64,000 bases of DNA from Nymphaea colorata (GCF_008831285.2 NC_045141.1:1-64000); one strand, 5' to 3'. Shown: positions 32,849 through 46,406, counted from the first letter of the stretch. The notes: a model not told the origin generated them from the letters alone. Made by a program: numbers and translations.

Positions 32849-33246
32849 TTCCAGGAGTCCATAATTCAATTCCTGGAAGGGCAGAATCAACATTTCTTTC
32901 CGTCAAAGGAAATTGTATATGGGTTAAGGCTTGCAAGCAATTTGCGTCTTAATCGTCTAGAGTATTTTCATGTACAGTGCCTATGCTGATTTTTCTTCTT
33001 TTTCACGCTTTTATGACCCCATCTGAAGGTTCAACGAGGCATATTCCCTTTTTTAAGTGACTGTTCAAATATTTGGCATTATCATGTCGATGGTTAAATT
33101 TGATAGTACAAAGGAAATTATTTTTGATTCACCTCCTTATACTCAATTGTTGCCATTGAAACTGATTAAATTCTGTATTTTTTCTTCTCTTTCCTTTTAT
33201 TTTCATTTTCCTTTATTTGTGGCTCTGAAATCAAGGACAATTGCAG

Positions 33247-33320
33247 TGCAAAGCATCTCTTCCAAGGAAGGCAACCTTAACTTGAAGATATCTGTCCCAC
33301 AAGGTTATCATTTCTCGAAG
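33247..33320 (+). pseudogene. SOQ1-like C-terminal exon fragment
   Basis: Between an acceptor (TTGCAG, ending 33246) and a GT donor (33321) lies one exon encoding SISSKEGNLNLKISVPQGYH, followed by FSK. This matches the beta-rich C-terminal region after the NHL repeats of SOQ1. It is on the opposite strand and about 4 kb from the SOQ1-like thioredoxin exons at 28765-29827, so the two pieces are not parts of one collinear gene here. Confidence 0.7.
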
Positions 33321-33596
33321 GTTTGATACCGAAAGGACTTCTCCTATGCCTTGATTATATTTTTGCCTGTCCCTTTTTAACCTATATTCAGGGATCATAT
33401 AGTTATAATGTAATAATATGGTTGTATCTCTATTCATTAGTTGTATCTCTGTTCAGTAAGTCCTCCGTTTGGTTCTGTTCAAGTATGGTTGTATCTCTAT
33501 TCATTAGTTGTTTTCACTGCAACTTTGAAAATCTGTTGCGTGTGCAAATTCAGGTACTTCTTTGTGTGATGTGTATGCTTCCGAATCGTGATGTGA

Positions 33597-33906
<310 letters not shown>

Positions 33907-34006
33907 NNNNNNNNNNNNNNNNNNNNNNNNNNNNNNNNNNNNNNNNNNNNNNNNNNNNNNNNNNNNNNNNNNNNNNNNNNNNNNNNNNNNNNNNNNNNNN
34001 NNNNNN
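33907..34006. other. Assembly gap of exactly 100 Ns
   Basis: A run of 100 undetermined bases, the usual size for an unknown-length scaffold gap. It interrupts the PRP4-like exon, so sequence on its two sides may not be adjacent in the genome. Confidence 0.99.
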
Positions 34007-34199
34007 AAGTTTAACAGTGAGCCCATTTTCTCTGGGGGCCAAAATCCATTGCTTTGCAGACCGAGCTAGTATTTAAATCTGCAATCTCACCTCCAAAAAC
34101 CATTACAGCACAGAAACAGTTCCTTCAGCATCACAGGTCTGTGCACCTTCAGCATCACTTCGCATCAACACACTCATTAATAAACTTGCAAAAGGATCG

Positions 34200-35520
34200 C
34201 ATCAACTTTTAGAGATGCAACCTCTGATAAAGTGAACATCCAATTCTACATGTTTGCTTCAATTATGAATATAGGATGTGCAGACATATAGTATAGGAAT
34301 TGATGGGTTGTAGAAGTAATCCATATTAGATCGTTCCTTTCCAATAGAGTGAAGAATTCTTTTTACTACTACCCATTCGTCATGTATTGGCTTGTGCATA
34401 TATTGGCAACCTTATTGATTGCATACATGAAGTCTGGTCTAGTCAATGTCAAATATTGAAGGGCACCAATGGTATTCAATGGTATTATGATATGGAGCAG
34501 CATCACCTTGACCCAAAATGCGACTTGATGTCATTGGTATAAATTAAGGATGATTTGGCCCCCACCATCTTAGTCCTGTAAAAGAGATTACTGCAAAGAA
34601 TTCCATATTGTTTGGGAAGCAATAATTCTCTTCCATATTGGTATTATTCTCTTCTTCTTGTTCTTTCTTCAGAATCTGGGTCTCCTAAAAAATAATGTTG
34701 GGGATAGAAAGAGTCCTCTTAATAAGTAAGTGGCATGAGTACCTAAAAAATAGTTTTAGTTGCTGAGAGCAAAATGCTTGCTGCATTTGTAAATCAAGGT
34801 TACATGATAAGAACTATTATGAGAATGTCATCCACATATAGTTGAATATATATGTGTGTGTTTCCTTTCTTGAAAACGAAGAGTGAAGTGCCAACTTTTG
34901 AGACAACAAATCCACATGTAATGAGAGACTAACTCAGCTTTTGTTCCCAAGTCTTTCGGGCTTGTTTGAGATAGTAAACGTTTTTTTGTAGCCTGCAGAT
35001 GAGTTTGGTGCCTTGTCCAAATCCTTGTGGTTTCTCCATTTAGGTATCTTATTTACCTCTAAATTGAGACACACATTATGGACATTGAGCTGATGAACAT
35101 TCCAGTTAAATGAGATAACCAGGTGAAGAACAGTTTTGATGATTTTGGGCTTCTCTACGGACTAAATGTCTCAAAGTAGCACTCCTTCTATCCTTTCGCT
35201 ATAAGACGAGCCTTGTTGTGCTCAAGAAATCTGTCCGCTTTGTGCTTTATCTTGAAAATTCATTTGCAGCTGACCACATTTTGCTTCTATGAATGCAACA
35301 CAAGAGTTCATGTTTTGATGATTTTGGGCTTCTCTACCGGACTAAATGTCTCAAAGTAGCACTCCTTCTATCCTTTCGCTATAAGACGAGCCTTGTAGTG
35401 CTCAAGAAATCTGTCCGCTTTGTGCTTTATCTTGAAAATCCATTTGCAGCTGACCACATTTTGCTTCTATGAATGCAACACAAGAGTTCATGTTTGGTCA
35501 TAAGCAAGGAGCTTTAGGGC
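34200..35520 (-). pseudogene. Copia-D: decayed reverse transcriptase-RNase H relic
   Basis: No long open frame survives, but the minus strand still spells Copia motifs in order. About 35190-35290 gives the SCKWIFKIKHK-like and KARL-like start of the reverse transcriptase. About 34800-34850 gives IQLYVDDILII, the catalytic box. About 34330-34480 gives QYMHKPIHDEWVVVKRIL, the segment ahead of RNase H. Neither gag nor LTRs are visible. The upstream part includes a tandem duplication (35133-35491). Confidence 0.75.
35133..35491. repeat. Recent 179/180-bp tandem duplication inside Copia-D
   Basis: Copy 1 is 35133-35311 and copy 2 is 35312-35491, both beginning GTTTTGATGATTTTGGGCTT. I see only three differences: one inserted C, one T/A and one T/C. 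The duplication is therefore much younger than the relic. Confidence 0.93.
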
Positions 35521-35599
35521 ATGCATCTACCCAATGAGGATCGGTTTTGGCATGCTTGATCGTCCTACGTTATGTAGTGATCAGGCTTTGGTGATTAAG

Positions 35600-35760
35600 C
35601 CTCAGCAACGGGCACGGGTCCTAACGGGTACCCGGTACTCGGCCTGACTGGGGCCAGGCCCGCCTGATTATTTTTATTTAAGAATAATATATATTTTATT
35701 ATTAAAAATATATTTTATATTCAAATTTTTTATTTTATATATATATTTTTTTACGTCAAT
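35600..35760. other. Fragment resembling the GC-rich hAT MITE family
   Basis: GGGTACCCGGTACTCGG and GGGGCCAGGCCCG (about 35618-35668) resemble the ends of the element at 38966-39467. They are followed by AT-rich sequence, and no second end was identified. Confidence 0.4.
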
Positions 35761-36489
35761 AGGTAACAGATCCAAGGTAGTGGTAGGGACCAAATAGGAA
35801 CAGGTTCACTATCTTGAGGTCACAAGTTGATCTTACAGAAGGCCATTTGAGAAGGGAACTTGGTTTCCTTAAACACTACATTCGTTACACAAGAATTTTG
35901 TTGGCTTTATGGTTGGGACGTAGAAACCCTTTGTGTTTGGATTTGTAGCTTAGAAAAGTATACTCTTCTCACTAGAAATCTATTTTTTTTTATGAGAAGA
36001 TTTTAAACACGAGTATCAGGTACAACTGAACCAAAGACTTTGAGAGCTTAAAATTGCTGCTTCTTTCCCATCAGTGGTGGTCTGACATACTTTTCTCTTC
36101 CATATGGTGAACATGTTTATAATACTCAATCATTCATTTTTTTATTAAGTCGTGCTAAACAAGAATTAAATTTATTAATTTACTTGCTGCTAAATAAATC
36201 AGGTGGAAAGATCCCCAATCAAAGGCTACATCTCTTAGAGTTCCCTTTTTCAGGTTCATCAGATTTCTTGTGAATCCTTTGTTTATATTATTTCATTATG
36301 CAAACGTAATTTACCTGTATGATCTTGAATCAAATTTTCCTTCGATATTGGGTATCAACAAAAAGTAGTTACAAATAATTTTCTGGACTTTAGAGTCGAA
36401 TTTGGACTCAATTGCGAAAGTACATATTGAATCCATTAACCAGATCCAACCATCGCATAATGTTAAGATAGGCAGTGAGGTGTGCACGC

Positions 36490-36508
36490 ACACACACACA
36501 CACATATA

Positions 36509-36541
<33 letters not shown>

Positions 36542-36825
36542 GGAGAGAGAGAGAGAGAGAGAAGCATAACATTACAAATGACTTGGCAAAGGATGGTTGA
36601 ACCAATCGAACAATTACTTGTGTTAAATTCAACGTTCAAAACAATATTTTAAACAATCTAACCATTTAGATATTGCCTTAAAGTAATTTGGCACGTGAAC
36701 CAAGCTAATAATTGAGATCAAAATAAGTTTGCAACCATTATACCCCACCCCTAATATCATTATAAGTTTATTGCAACAAAATTGTTCTTTCATGGCCTTC
36801 CCACACTCTCTCTCTCCCATATCTA

Positions 36826-36906
<81 letters not shown>
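36490..36906. repeat. Compound microsatellites
   Basis: (CA)n-(TA)n-(GA)n lies at about 36489-36562, and a long pure (AT)n at about 36828-36906. Frames through them are artefacts. Confidence 0.95.
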
Positions 36907-36909
<3 letters not shown>

Positions 36910-37579
36910 TGCACACTCTATCTCTGTCTCTTTCTGTCTCTCTACGGACGAAATTAAAAGGGTGTGTCTAGAATCAATTTTTGGACATGGATTGAATTTC
37001 ATGACCCTATCATATTTTGATAAATTTCGAACAATTAAATTTGCTAATTCGAAATTCTCATGTACCCAGTCTCTCGTTTTTTTTTTCATATCTATAAATT
37101 TGTATCTTTCGAGGTTGAATGTGGAAAACAAATTTTAAAATTAAATCCATCTGGAATCTGGGTGATTCAATTGGGCAGCGATGAACAAGCATAAAATACT
37201 AGAGTGCTCCTTGGATTTGGTTCTCTACGAAGTGGTTGTACCATTGCAATTTCATGACTGCACTGATTACCTAAGAACAGTACATTAAGGCTGCAGAACC
37301 ATTGATTTAATTAAAATTCTGAAGTACGTTTTACATTTTAGAACATAGATTAATTTACGTGTTTTTTTTTGTCACAACGTACAAGTATACTGCCTTTGAA
37401 TTCAATAAAAAACAACTTAAATTATGAGATTTAACATATAAAATATGCTAAAGGCAGTCACAGAAATTCAAAGTTAACATTTGCCTACCAAGTTGTAGAA
37501 GATGGCTATATTTCTCAAGATGCTTTTCATTTTCCAGATAGTGGTGAAACTGAAACGTACAGTTCATTAAGTACCTATG

Positions 37580-37745
37580 TGGGTTCAAAGGTACAGCTAG
37601 AATTTTTTCATGATAGGAGCTGAACTATAGTTTCATAATTTTAACTGGGGTTGATATATAATTTTTCAAATTTTTTATACTTGTTAAATTAAAATTTTAA
37701 AAATTGGATTATATATATATATGGATTTAATTTAGATTTGGAGGT
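37580..37745. repeat. Old fragment of the GAGCCAGAATTTTT repeat family
   Basis: TGAACTATAGTTTCATAATTTTAAC and the following TTTTTCAAATTTTTTATAC-like sequence match the interior of the copies at 49620-50057 and 50737-50920. Confidence 0.55.
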
Positions 37746-38965
37746 GTAAAAAACAATAGAACTGGAGCCCATTTGCAATTTGCTTACCAACACATAAAAA
37801 GAGTGAATTGTGTGGACCACTTGGTGCAAGGAAGACATATGCACAAAAAAAAAGGAAGGAGTTAAGGTATTTTGGAAATTTTTTAAAAAATATTCTTTTT
37901 GGTGTTTTAACTTTTTTCGATTTCCTTCTTCATACCTACGAAAAGTTCACTTTTTTCTATTGACAATGGGCATTTTAATCATTAGCATGCTGGCACAAAA
38001 AAAAAAATTGTGCTCCAGCATGCACATATAACCAGCTCCGACACCAGTACTTGTAGAAATTAGGGCAAAAAATAGAAGGGAAAGCTTCTGCTTTGAACGC
38101 TTTCTGATAAGTGTCTCAAGGATCAGCATTAGTTGGGTCAGGTGATGCTGCTTTTCCCTCCCAGAAATTTATCATTATCAATTTTAGCTTTTTTTTTGAC
38201 AAAAAAAATTACAAACAACCGGAAAGACGAATCCCACCCAACCCCTTATCCTCATGGTGCTTTAACTTGCATGTTGGTGGTCCCCTTATATAGTTACAGA
38301 AGGTTGATGCTATGGGGCTTTGAAACAAGAACTCGCCTACCTGCCCCCACCCCAACCATTGCACCAACTAACAATATAATAAAATGAAACTAAAAAAAAT
38401 TCCTAAATCAAGTCCTGAAAGTGGTGCCAGATATATGCTCGGCCCATGGTCACTCTAACCAATAATATTTTATTTGAAGTACTTTTCCATTAAGAAAGAC
38501 ACAGAAAGCGAATTTCATGCAATGCACTGCTTTGTTTGTCAATTATATATCGTGGCTCACACCGATATCTAGAAAGCCGATTTTTCTCCTTTCATTTTCT
38601 TCATAACTAACAGTTAAGGTGTCCACTTTTGTCTGGTTCCACCTACCTTCTTCTTCTTCTTCACATGCCTCATATCTTCTTCTTCGTCTTAAAATCCCAA
38701 CTAAGGAATCATGAAGAAATCAATAGTGGCCTCCCTTATGTTTTTTTCCAGACAGTGATTTTTTTTTAAGAAAAATATTTGTTTTAGTTGTATCTCAGCA
38801 TTACCCTTTTTTTTTGCTTTTAAACACTAAAAAAATCCAAGTACCAATAACTTTAAAAATATGTTACGGTTATAAGCAGCATGACATAGTTGTCTGAACT
38901 GATAGGCCTGTGTAAGTCCAATTGACATGTAATACTGCTCCCACCCAGGTTACGAAACCCAGGGG

Positions 38966-39033
38966 TAGGGTGGGCATCGGGCCAGGCCCGATGCCACTGG
39001 AGCGCCCCTATTCTAGGCGGACCATGGGAGAGG

Positions 39034-39072
<39 letters not shown>

Positions 39073-39467
39073 GGTGGGAAGGGGGAAGAAGGAGAGGCGG
39101 AGGAGGAGGCAGAAGGAGAGGTGGAGGGGGGAAGGAGAAAGAGGGAGAGGTGGAGGAGGTGGAGCAAGAAGGAGAGGCGGAGGAGGTGGAGGTGGAGGGG
39201 GAAGGGTTAAGAAGGAGAGGCGGAGGAGGTGGAGGAAGAAGGAGAGGCGGACGGGGGGAAGGGGGAAGAAGGAGAGGCAGAGGAGGTGGAGGCGGAGGGG
39301 GGAAGGGGGAAGAAGAAGAGGTGGAGGAGGGTGGAGGATGAAAAAGATGAGGAGGATGGGGGACAGGAGGAGGAGGAGGATGAAAACGGGCCGGGCTGGG
39401 CAGACCGGGGCCCGACCGGGTCGGGTACCGGGTACCTGGTGGCGGCCCGGCCGGGTGCCCAGGCCTA
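38966..39467. mobile_element. hAT-type MITE (502 bp) with GC-rich ends and a 37-base poly-G run
   Basis: The left end is TAGGGTGGGCATCGGGCC. The right end, read on the minus strand, is TAGGCCTGGGCACCCGGCC. The flanks CCCAGGGG (38958-38965) and CCTAGGGG (39468-39475) are an 8-bp target duplication with one change, as for hAT elements. The interior is purine-rich on the plus strand (GGAGGTGGAGG units) with a run of 37 G at 39035-39071. Gly/Arg/Glu-rich open frames here are composition artefacts. There is no transposase. Confidence 0.8.
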
Positions 39468-39754
39468 CCTAGGGGTAAGAGAAAAGGATAAGGGCTTTGG
39501 CCTCTCTGAGGTGTTTGTACAAAATAAAGCAGAAAAGACAGTTATGAAATGAATTTAATCCAAAGCATCCACCAATAAAAAAAAATGACAAGAGCACCAA
39601 TTTCATCGCATCAAACATTATTAGTTGGACATTTTTAGTTTTACTCTTCTTTTAAGAATTATTCAAATTTTCTAGGTGTTATCACCTCAAATTTTTCAAA
39701 GGACTGCATTCCATTTTATTCAAACAAGATTGTCAGTTATTTCAACCAATTTTA

Positions 39755-40165
39755 CAATGATTTGGATAGAATTTGGATCCTTAGCCTAAGCTCAACCCAA
39801 AGGAGACTTCTTGGTCCATATCCAAATTCAAATCTCGACCCTAGACCGAAGAAAAACTTCTTTATTCATATTCAAATCCAGTTCTCGACCCTGGATCCAA
39901 AACAGACCTCTAGATCCATATCTGAACCAAATGCAAGTTTAAATCCAAAATCTAAATTTAGATAGAGATTTATATCCAAATCAAAGTCCTAGATCCAAAA
40001 TTCAGACTTATTCCGAAATAAGAAGCCAAAGTCCGCAATTTAGCTCAACGAATGAAATTAAGTCCAAACTAGGAAAGCAGACCCATAAAGCTACTCTCAG
40101 ATCCAAATTATGTCCAAAACCAAAATTTGGGTCCAAATCGAGAATTTCAACTCAAAATCTAAAGT
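39755..40165. repeat. Quasi-repetitive ATCCAAA-rich stretch
   Basis: Degenerate ATCCAAA/TCCAAAT motifs recur at irregular short intervals. This looks like the complement of the TTTGGAT-rich stretch at 51560-52400. Origin unknown. Confidence 0.5.
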
Positions 40166-41865
40166 TGATGCTATAATAACAAATTTTGATGCTATTGAGT
40201 GCCGTGCGTGTACACATAGATCTCCCATTTGTTTTGTGTTTCAGTCTCGTGCCAAAAACTTTAAAAATATGTATTGAGCCTAAACCACTCATCTAATTAT
40301 TGGTCTGAGCCTCGTACGTCAAATTGAATATATTGCAACCAAGCGAACCCATTTGGATCTAAAACGAGCCCGAAACCACCTAAAATGAAATCGGGCCAGT
40401 TTGTAACATAAGACAATTTTGCCCTTTAAACTATGAGTTTTCAAAAATGACTTTTATATTTTTTATGTGTGGAACCCCTTTGGAAGCGAGGGAGGCCAAA
40501 GCCATCCCTTATTGGTCTAAAACAAGCCAATAAGGAGGCATTTCGCCCTCTCTTCCACATGCCCTGCACACTGCCAGACGTTCTGAACGAGCGGAGCATA
40601 GCCAGATCGTGCACTCAAGCTAGAGCACACGGCCCCAGGCACTCTCACTTGGCCACACATGAGCAGAAAATCACGGCTGCATGGGCCTGGGCCGTAATGA
40701 GGCCGGGACTGCAGCCTCTGGAGGCCCTATTTTGACTAAAAGAAGGTGGTTTTTAGTCTGTTGTGTGGGCACTAGTCCTGCCCACACCCCCCAAAGGGAT
40801 CTTTTCAGGGGTAAGGGCCAACCTCACTTGGTCAAAACCTATCTTAAAAAAATAATAATAATAATTTAAAAATACTTAGAATTTGCATGAAAATGTTGAA
40901 ATTACAAAAATTAAAATTTTTAGCTTTGGATCCAAAACTCTCTATAAATACCTTTAAAATCTTCTCTCTTGGCATGAGCTAACCCTTATGAAACCTCTAG
41001 TACTTTCTCAATTGAAGACTTAAAGTTTTTTTCCTAGCTCTCCCTCCCAATTTCTCTCATCTTATCTTCTTATTCTTCTCCAACCTTGGAAGCAAGCTTC
41101 TCCAACTTTCACTCTTCAAGAGAGTACAATGAGACCTTTCGAAGAGAAATGCTCAACACCTTGGAACTTCACTCAATGAAGATTTAGGATCAACTGGAGA
41201 AGAAGACTCATTTCCTAAAACCATTTTCACTAGAAGTATGTTGTCATCCTATCATTTTCTTTCTTTTCATTTTCCTTCGCCATCTTCCTATAGTCATGCA
41301 AGAGAGCTCTAAGGGTCTCCTATCAACAGTCAAGAGCTACTCTTGAGTGCACTGGGAGTATAAGCAAAACAAAATAAATTACATTTCTCCATTTATTTTT
41401 GAAATATGATTCTTCATTTCTTTGCTCATTGAATGTGTGCATCGTTCATGTCTGAGATGATGTTCATGCACGGTAGACTGATTTTTTTCTTAAATATGCG
41501 AATGAACGGTAAGAATGAGTGCTTGAATTGGGATTTCTTTGTTATTATCTAGATTTTTGAGCATGGGATTTGTCCACCTCGGAAAAACCCCTTACGAATA
41601 TGTACATGTTAAAATACATCTTCCTGATATTTTTACATTTAACATTTCTCTTGGTTTTAATTTTATATATATATGCATATATACATGTTACATGTTATAT
41701 ACGTATACATGTACACAAATATCTCTCTTTATCCTTCTTTCTCTTTGATTTACTATATTCTTTTATAAATTTTCATATACATATACATATAAATAAATAT
41801 ACATGTGTAATCCACTTTCTCTCCCTCTCTCTCTCTTTTCGAGCTAATATTTTCTTTTTACTAAC

Positions 41866-41870
<5 letters not shown>
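40166..41870. other. Unassigned non-coding sequence
   Basis: One open frame (40469-40735) has no recognisable motif. The stretch at 40930-41350 reads like a leader or LTR end but could not be paired with a second copy. Confidence 0.3.
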
Positions 41871-41871
<1 letters not shown>

Positions 41872-41917
<46 letters not shown>

Positions 41918-42032
41918 TTATTTATTTATTTATTATCTATCTCTCCCTCTCTAAAATCTTCTTCTTCTTCTATCTCTATTTCTCTTAAATTTAAAGTCTT
42001 TCTTTTATAAATTTTGATACACGCATGTGTGC

Positions 42033-42065
<33 letters not shown>
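41872..42065. repeat. (TA)n, (TTTA)n and (CA)n microsatellites
   Basis: (TA)n at about 41872-41912 runs into TTTA units to 41935; (CA)n lies at about 42035-42062. Confidence 0.95.
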
Positions 42066-42068
<3 letters not shown>

Positions 42069-44340
42069 TTATACACACACGCACACATCCTTCTTTCTCT
42101 CTTTAAAATTTGTCTTTCTTTCTTTTTAAAATCTCTTTTTCTTTCTCTTTCTCCCTCTTTCTCTTGGCTTAAAATCTTTTTGTTTTTTTCTTTCATTCAC
42201 TTGAATAACTCTTTCTTAATATCTAAGATTTTAATTTTCGTTTATCGACTTCACTAAAACCAAAACTCAAGTAAGGACCCAATATTAGAATCGTGCTTGA
42301 TGGTCTACAACTCCATTTTACTTTCAATCTTTTTTTCTCTTTATAAGAATACTTAAAATAAATATGTTAATAAATCTACATGTATGTGATGGTAGGGATG
42401 TCCTTAAATGAATGATATGATAGGAATTAATAATTTATTTTTAATAATATAGAATCGATTCATTCATACATTCACATTCACTAGTGGAATTCACGAATGA
42501 GCACAAGTATTTCTCTTAGAAAACTTAAACAAGATGAGATGGATTTAGAGAAAAATCTTAAACCTACTTAAGTTCTTAAAAGAACACTAAATCGATTTCG
42601 ACAAGAAATCTTTAAAATACCCATATTATCTTTGAAAGATTTTTAAATGATATTTGCTTAGATTTCTTCATTCAAAAATATTTCAAATCAAAATGCTTTA
42701 TTTTCTCAAATGATGCGTTAAATTTTTTTATCTAAAGTATTTGAAATATCAATTCTTCAACCTTTTTTCCAAGCACCACATTGCATTTAAAATGTAAAAT
42801 ATCATTAACTAAAAATAAAATACATCGAAAATAAGCATAGCCCTTAGATTAGTTACCCCAGTAAAGTCACCGGGAATGGCTAATCCTTGTACCGATGGGC
42901 AAGTTCCTTTCTTTCTCATTTCTAAAATAAAACTGTATTTTTCTGAAGGACTCAAAAAACTAAAATAAATTTTAGAATACAAACAGACGACGACCATGAT
43001 GGGACCCGTCATTGTTTGACTATGATTATCATTGATGCATTTCCACTAATTTGAACATCATCTATATTGCCTATGTTAAAGCATTTCTCTTTCTTTGAAC
43101 TTGACTCCATTGATATTACATTACATTGTTGATGATTGTATTTGCTCTTTTGCATATAACTAATTAAGGAGGATCAATCATGTTCACCTAGATCTAGGAT
43201 CAAATATAACCCTCTTCAATTTAAGGTTTGATTGAAACAGTGTTTGTTCTTCTACCTTATTTTAATCACTGTCTTAGGCAACATTGCATTAGGGACAACC
43301 AATCTTGCATGTTTGTTCACATTTTAAAACTTCATATATTTATTTGTCTTGGTCATCATGTTACTGAGCTTGGTCTTAGTTAGTAGTACAAGACTAAGTC
43401 TTATAATTAGACCACACCTTGGGCAAAAAAACCATCTCTTTAGTACTATGAGTGGTAATTTGTGGTATACTGATGGATGAACAAAGAAAAGTAGAAAAAC
43501 TTTACCGTTAGTTGGCCTAAGGAAGAATCTATGCTAATACTAAGTCATTTAGATAAAGTATATAAACATAACTTGATATTGCATTATCATGATGCAAAGT
43601 TATCTCAATACACCTCTTTTTTTTTAAGTGTTGGATGTGCACAAAGCCTTATTTGGTGATTTATGACCTCATTATATGCCTTTATCTCATATTGTCCTTA
43701 TTAACTTTGTCAATCTTTCCCACTAATTTGATCTCTATCCTTTAGAATCTATACTCAAGATGTATTATTTTTAACATGGTGTTACCTTCCTTTATGATCA
43801 CATCCTTTTCAGAAAAGAACTCGAACGGTCTACTTATGTTTTTCTTAAGTTTGGACCCTTGGCTCCCAAATGGTATCGGCGCATCTCACCTTCTCTCGAA
43901 TGTTTCCTTCTTATTTTGATGAATGTGGGCTAGAGGCAGTGGCAGCCAGAGGAATGCAATCAGTGGATGGGAATTTATTTTTTACTGTTGCCGAGTGATG
44001 GAATCCAAGGACCTCCTCTTTTTTATTTCCTTAAGGACAAATGACAATATTATTGAATAAATTTACTTAAATACTTGACCTCCTTACCCTGACTTGTAAT
44101 CCAAATAACCTATTGGAGAAACAATTTCTTATGAACCCAACTAAAGTTAATGTAAATGACCTTATAGCTCACTTTACGGGACAAAAAACTTGTCCCTAGT
44201 AGAAAACAATGAAAACTGAAGCATCAACCTAAAAACCGTACATGAAGAATTTGGAGCCTATGTTGATCATTCCACCTTATCTTGGAAAGCCATAAAAAGA
44301 AACAAGCACTGTATGATGCTTTGCGTAGTAGGAGTGACCC
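42066..44340. other. Unassigned non-coding sequence
   Basis: CT-rich then AT-rich sequence without credible coding frames. It may contain the LTR or leader of the Gypsy relic downstream, but no matching second copy was found. Confidence 0.35.
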
Positions 44341-45695
44341 TCTTAACTAGTGGAACTAACCTCCTAGATGTTTGTATCACCCAACTTTTTTGGATATCGA
44401 AGCATAATAGGCTCGACACTTGTCAGCAGCAATCACAACCTTAGCTTTCCTTTACCAAGGATGCACTCACTTCACCATACATATGCTTTAAAATCATGGT
44501 TTCTCAAGCAAGTGGAATCCCCAACCGGTCTATTTAGAAACACTGATGAAGCATTAACAGTCTTAGAACAATACCATCATTTGATTGAGCAGCTAGATGA
44601 AGAAGAGAACCTTTTGGATTATTATAATCGTCACCATAGTCAACCTAGATACATTCACCATTACCATGGTCGTTCCACACTCTTGGACCCCTATTTCATA
44701 GTTGATCATTGTGCTAATAGAAACATACGATAATTCTCTCAGAGATAAAAGATGGTTTCCATTCATTCACCGATTAGAGCTATTCCCGAATTCAACCTCA
44801 ACTCTCCTCAATGGGTATCATTATTCACAGTAGCTCGACAAAAATGGAACACACAGATATCTTATACTTGGTTCACATGCCCAGTAGAAAATAAGGAATA
44901 TGCCAAGTGGTGGGATGCCAACCAACCACCATCCATCCTTCCTTGAAAGTTTCTGTTGTCAACTTTGTACTTTTTATTTATAGTGTCTTCAATCATGGTC
45001 ATCTATAATCAGTTAATGATTTTTCTACTTGTAATCTTTAAACTCTTAATGTAATATCAACCTTCATTTTGTTATCATTTTCCTTTCATAACTTTTCAAT
45101 TTCCTATCTTATAAGGTGAATATTTGATGCCAACATAATGGTTGAAACAAAAGACAAGCTAAGCATGCCCCTTAGAACGAAGCTTCATCTTCTGTCCTAT
45201 ACCAGACACTTGACTTCCCAGTAATTGAACCAGAAGGCTACCATATATTCTAGTTGTTTATGGAGTGCTTCATTAATGCTAACTCCCAATTGAAAAACTT
45301 ATCAAACAAAAAAGAAACCAGAAAAACAACAAGCCTTCTCCTTCAGATCCGAATAAAGACCATTTAATTCAGACTCGACAACTAGTAAGGATGAAAAGCT
45401 TGAATTGCTTCTACCATAGAAGAAGATGATGATGAAAAAAAGCAAGAAAGAAATGGAAATCATAGGGGATAGCAGCTCACCAGCCCTATCTCAGATGGAA
45501 GTTCGGAAGATAAACGAAAAAGAAAAGAAAGCCTGAGAAAGACAAAAGGTCAAAGAGGTATATCCCAAGTAGCAGCTAGAATAGCAAGAGTTCTTAAGAG
45601 AAAGTAAAAGAAGTCAATGGCAAAAAGAAAAAAGTAAGATCAAAGTCAGGCAAATAAAGTGATGACGAAGTCCAATTAAGCACAAGTTTTACGAA

Positions 45696-46406
45696 ATGGA
45701 GAAAAGAATGAACAACCTAGAACTTAAGGGGAAGGAAAAACATTCATACTCATGCGAAGATTATTACCTATGCATTGAAGGAGATAAAGACATGAAGATT
45801 TTTCTTAAGGAGTTTGTCAAGTATGATGGAACCACTTCTCTGCATGTTCACCTCTCAACATTCATCAATGATTATTACAAGATCCGAAAAAATAACAAAG
45901 CATTTTTTCGGTACTTCTCAAGTAGTCTCAAAGGCATTGTTGTGCAATTGTACAAAGAAAACATTAACCCAGTTGAACTAAAGAAATTTGATAAATTGTT
46001 AACATGTTCATCGAGAGATTTGAGCAAAATATCTCAATGGCTCTGACTAAATATCGTTTGTAGTCTCCATCAAAAGCAAAGAAAAAAGGCTTGAGAATTC
46101 ATTCAAAAATGGAGAATTCAATGGAACATGATGAAGAAGCCTATCTCTAAAACACATGCTCTATCACTTGTTAGGAAAAAACTTGCCCATTCTTTAAAGA
46201 GTCTCATCTGCAATGCTCGAATCAAGACCTTTGCCGATTTGATCAAACACGTATATTCAATAAGGGAAGGAATTGAATTAGGCAATTTTGATGGAATTAT
46301 TGCATCCAAATACAAAGAAGTGGGTAAGAAAAGAAGTAAAACCCAGTTACCCGCTCACTTCATAGCAAATTCTGATACTCTAAAAGGCAATAGCAACATA
46401 TTATAA
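45696..46406 (+). pseudogene. Gypsy relic gag, broken
   Basis: Two frames separated by a frame change at about 46040-46130. The first contains KYDGTTSLHVHLSTFINDYY and AFFRYFSSSLKGIVVQLY, the retrotransposon gag core in which the polypeptide of plant Gypsy elements reads Y-x-G-x-x-D-P-x-x-H. The second contains the downstream helix region (FADLIKHVYSIREGIELGNF). It is not translatable as one chain. Confidence 0.7.

Noticed and set aside
34007-34200. Possible continuation of the PRP4-like gene after the gap
   Set aside because: No kinase motif is visible; adjacency across the 100-N gap is unknown.
36782-37138. Frame with a long alternating Tyr-Ile run
   Set aside because: Translation of an (AT)n microsatellite.
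38853-39552. Poly-Gly/Arg/Glu frames and the antisense poly-Pro frame
   Set aside because: Composition artefacts of the MITE interior and the 37-base G run.
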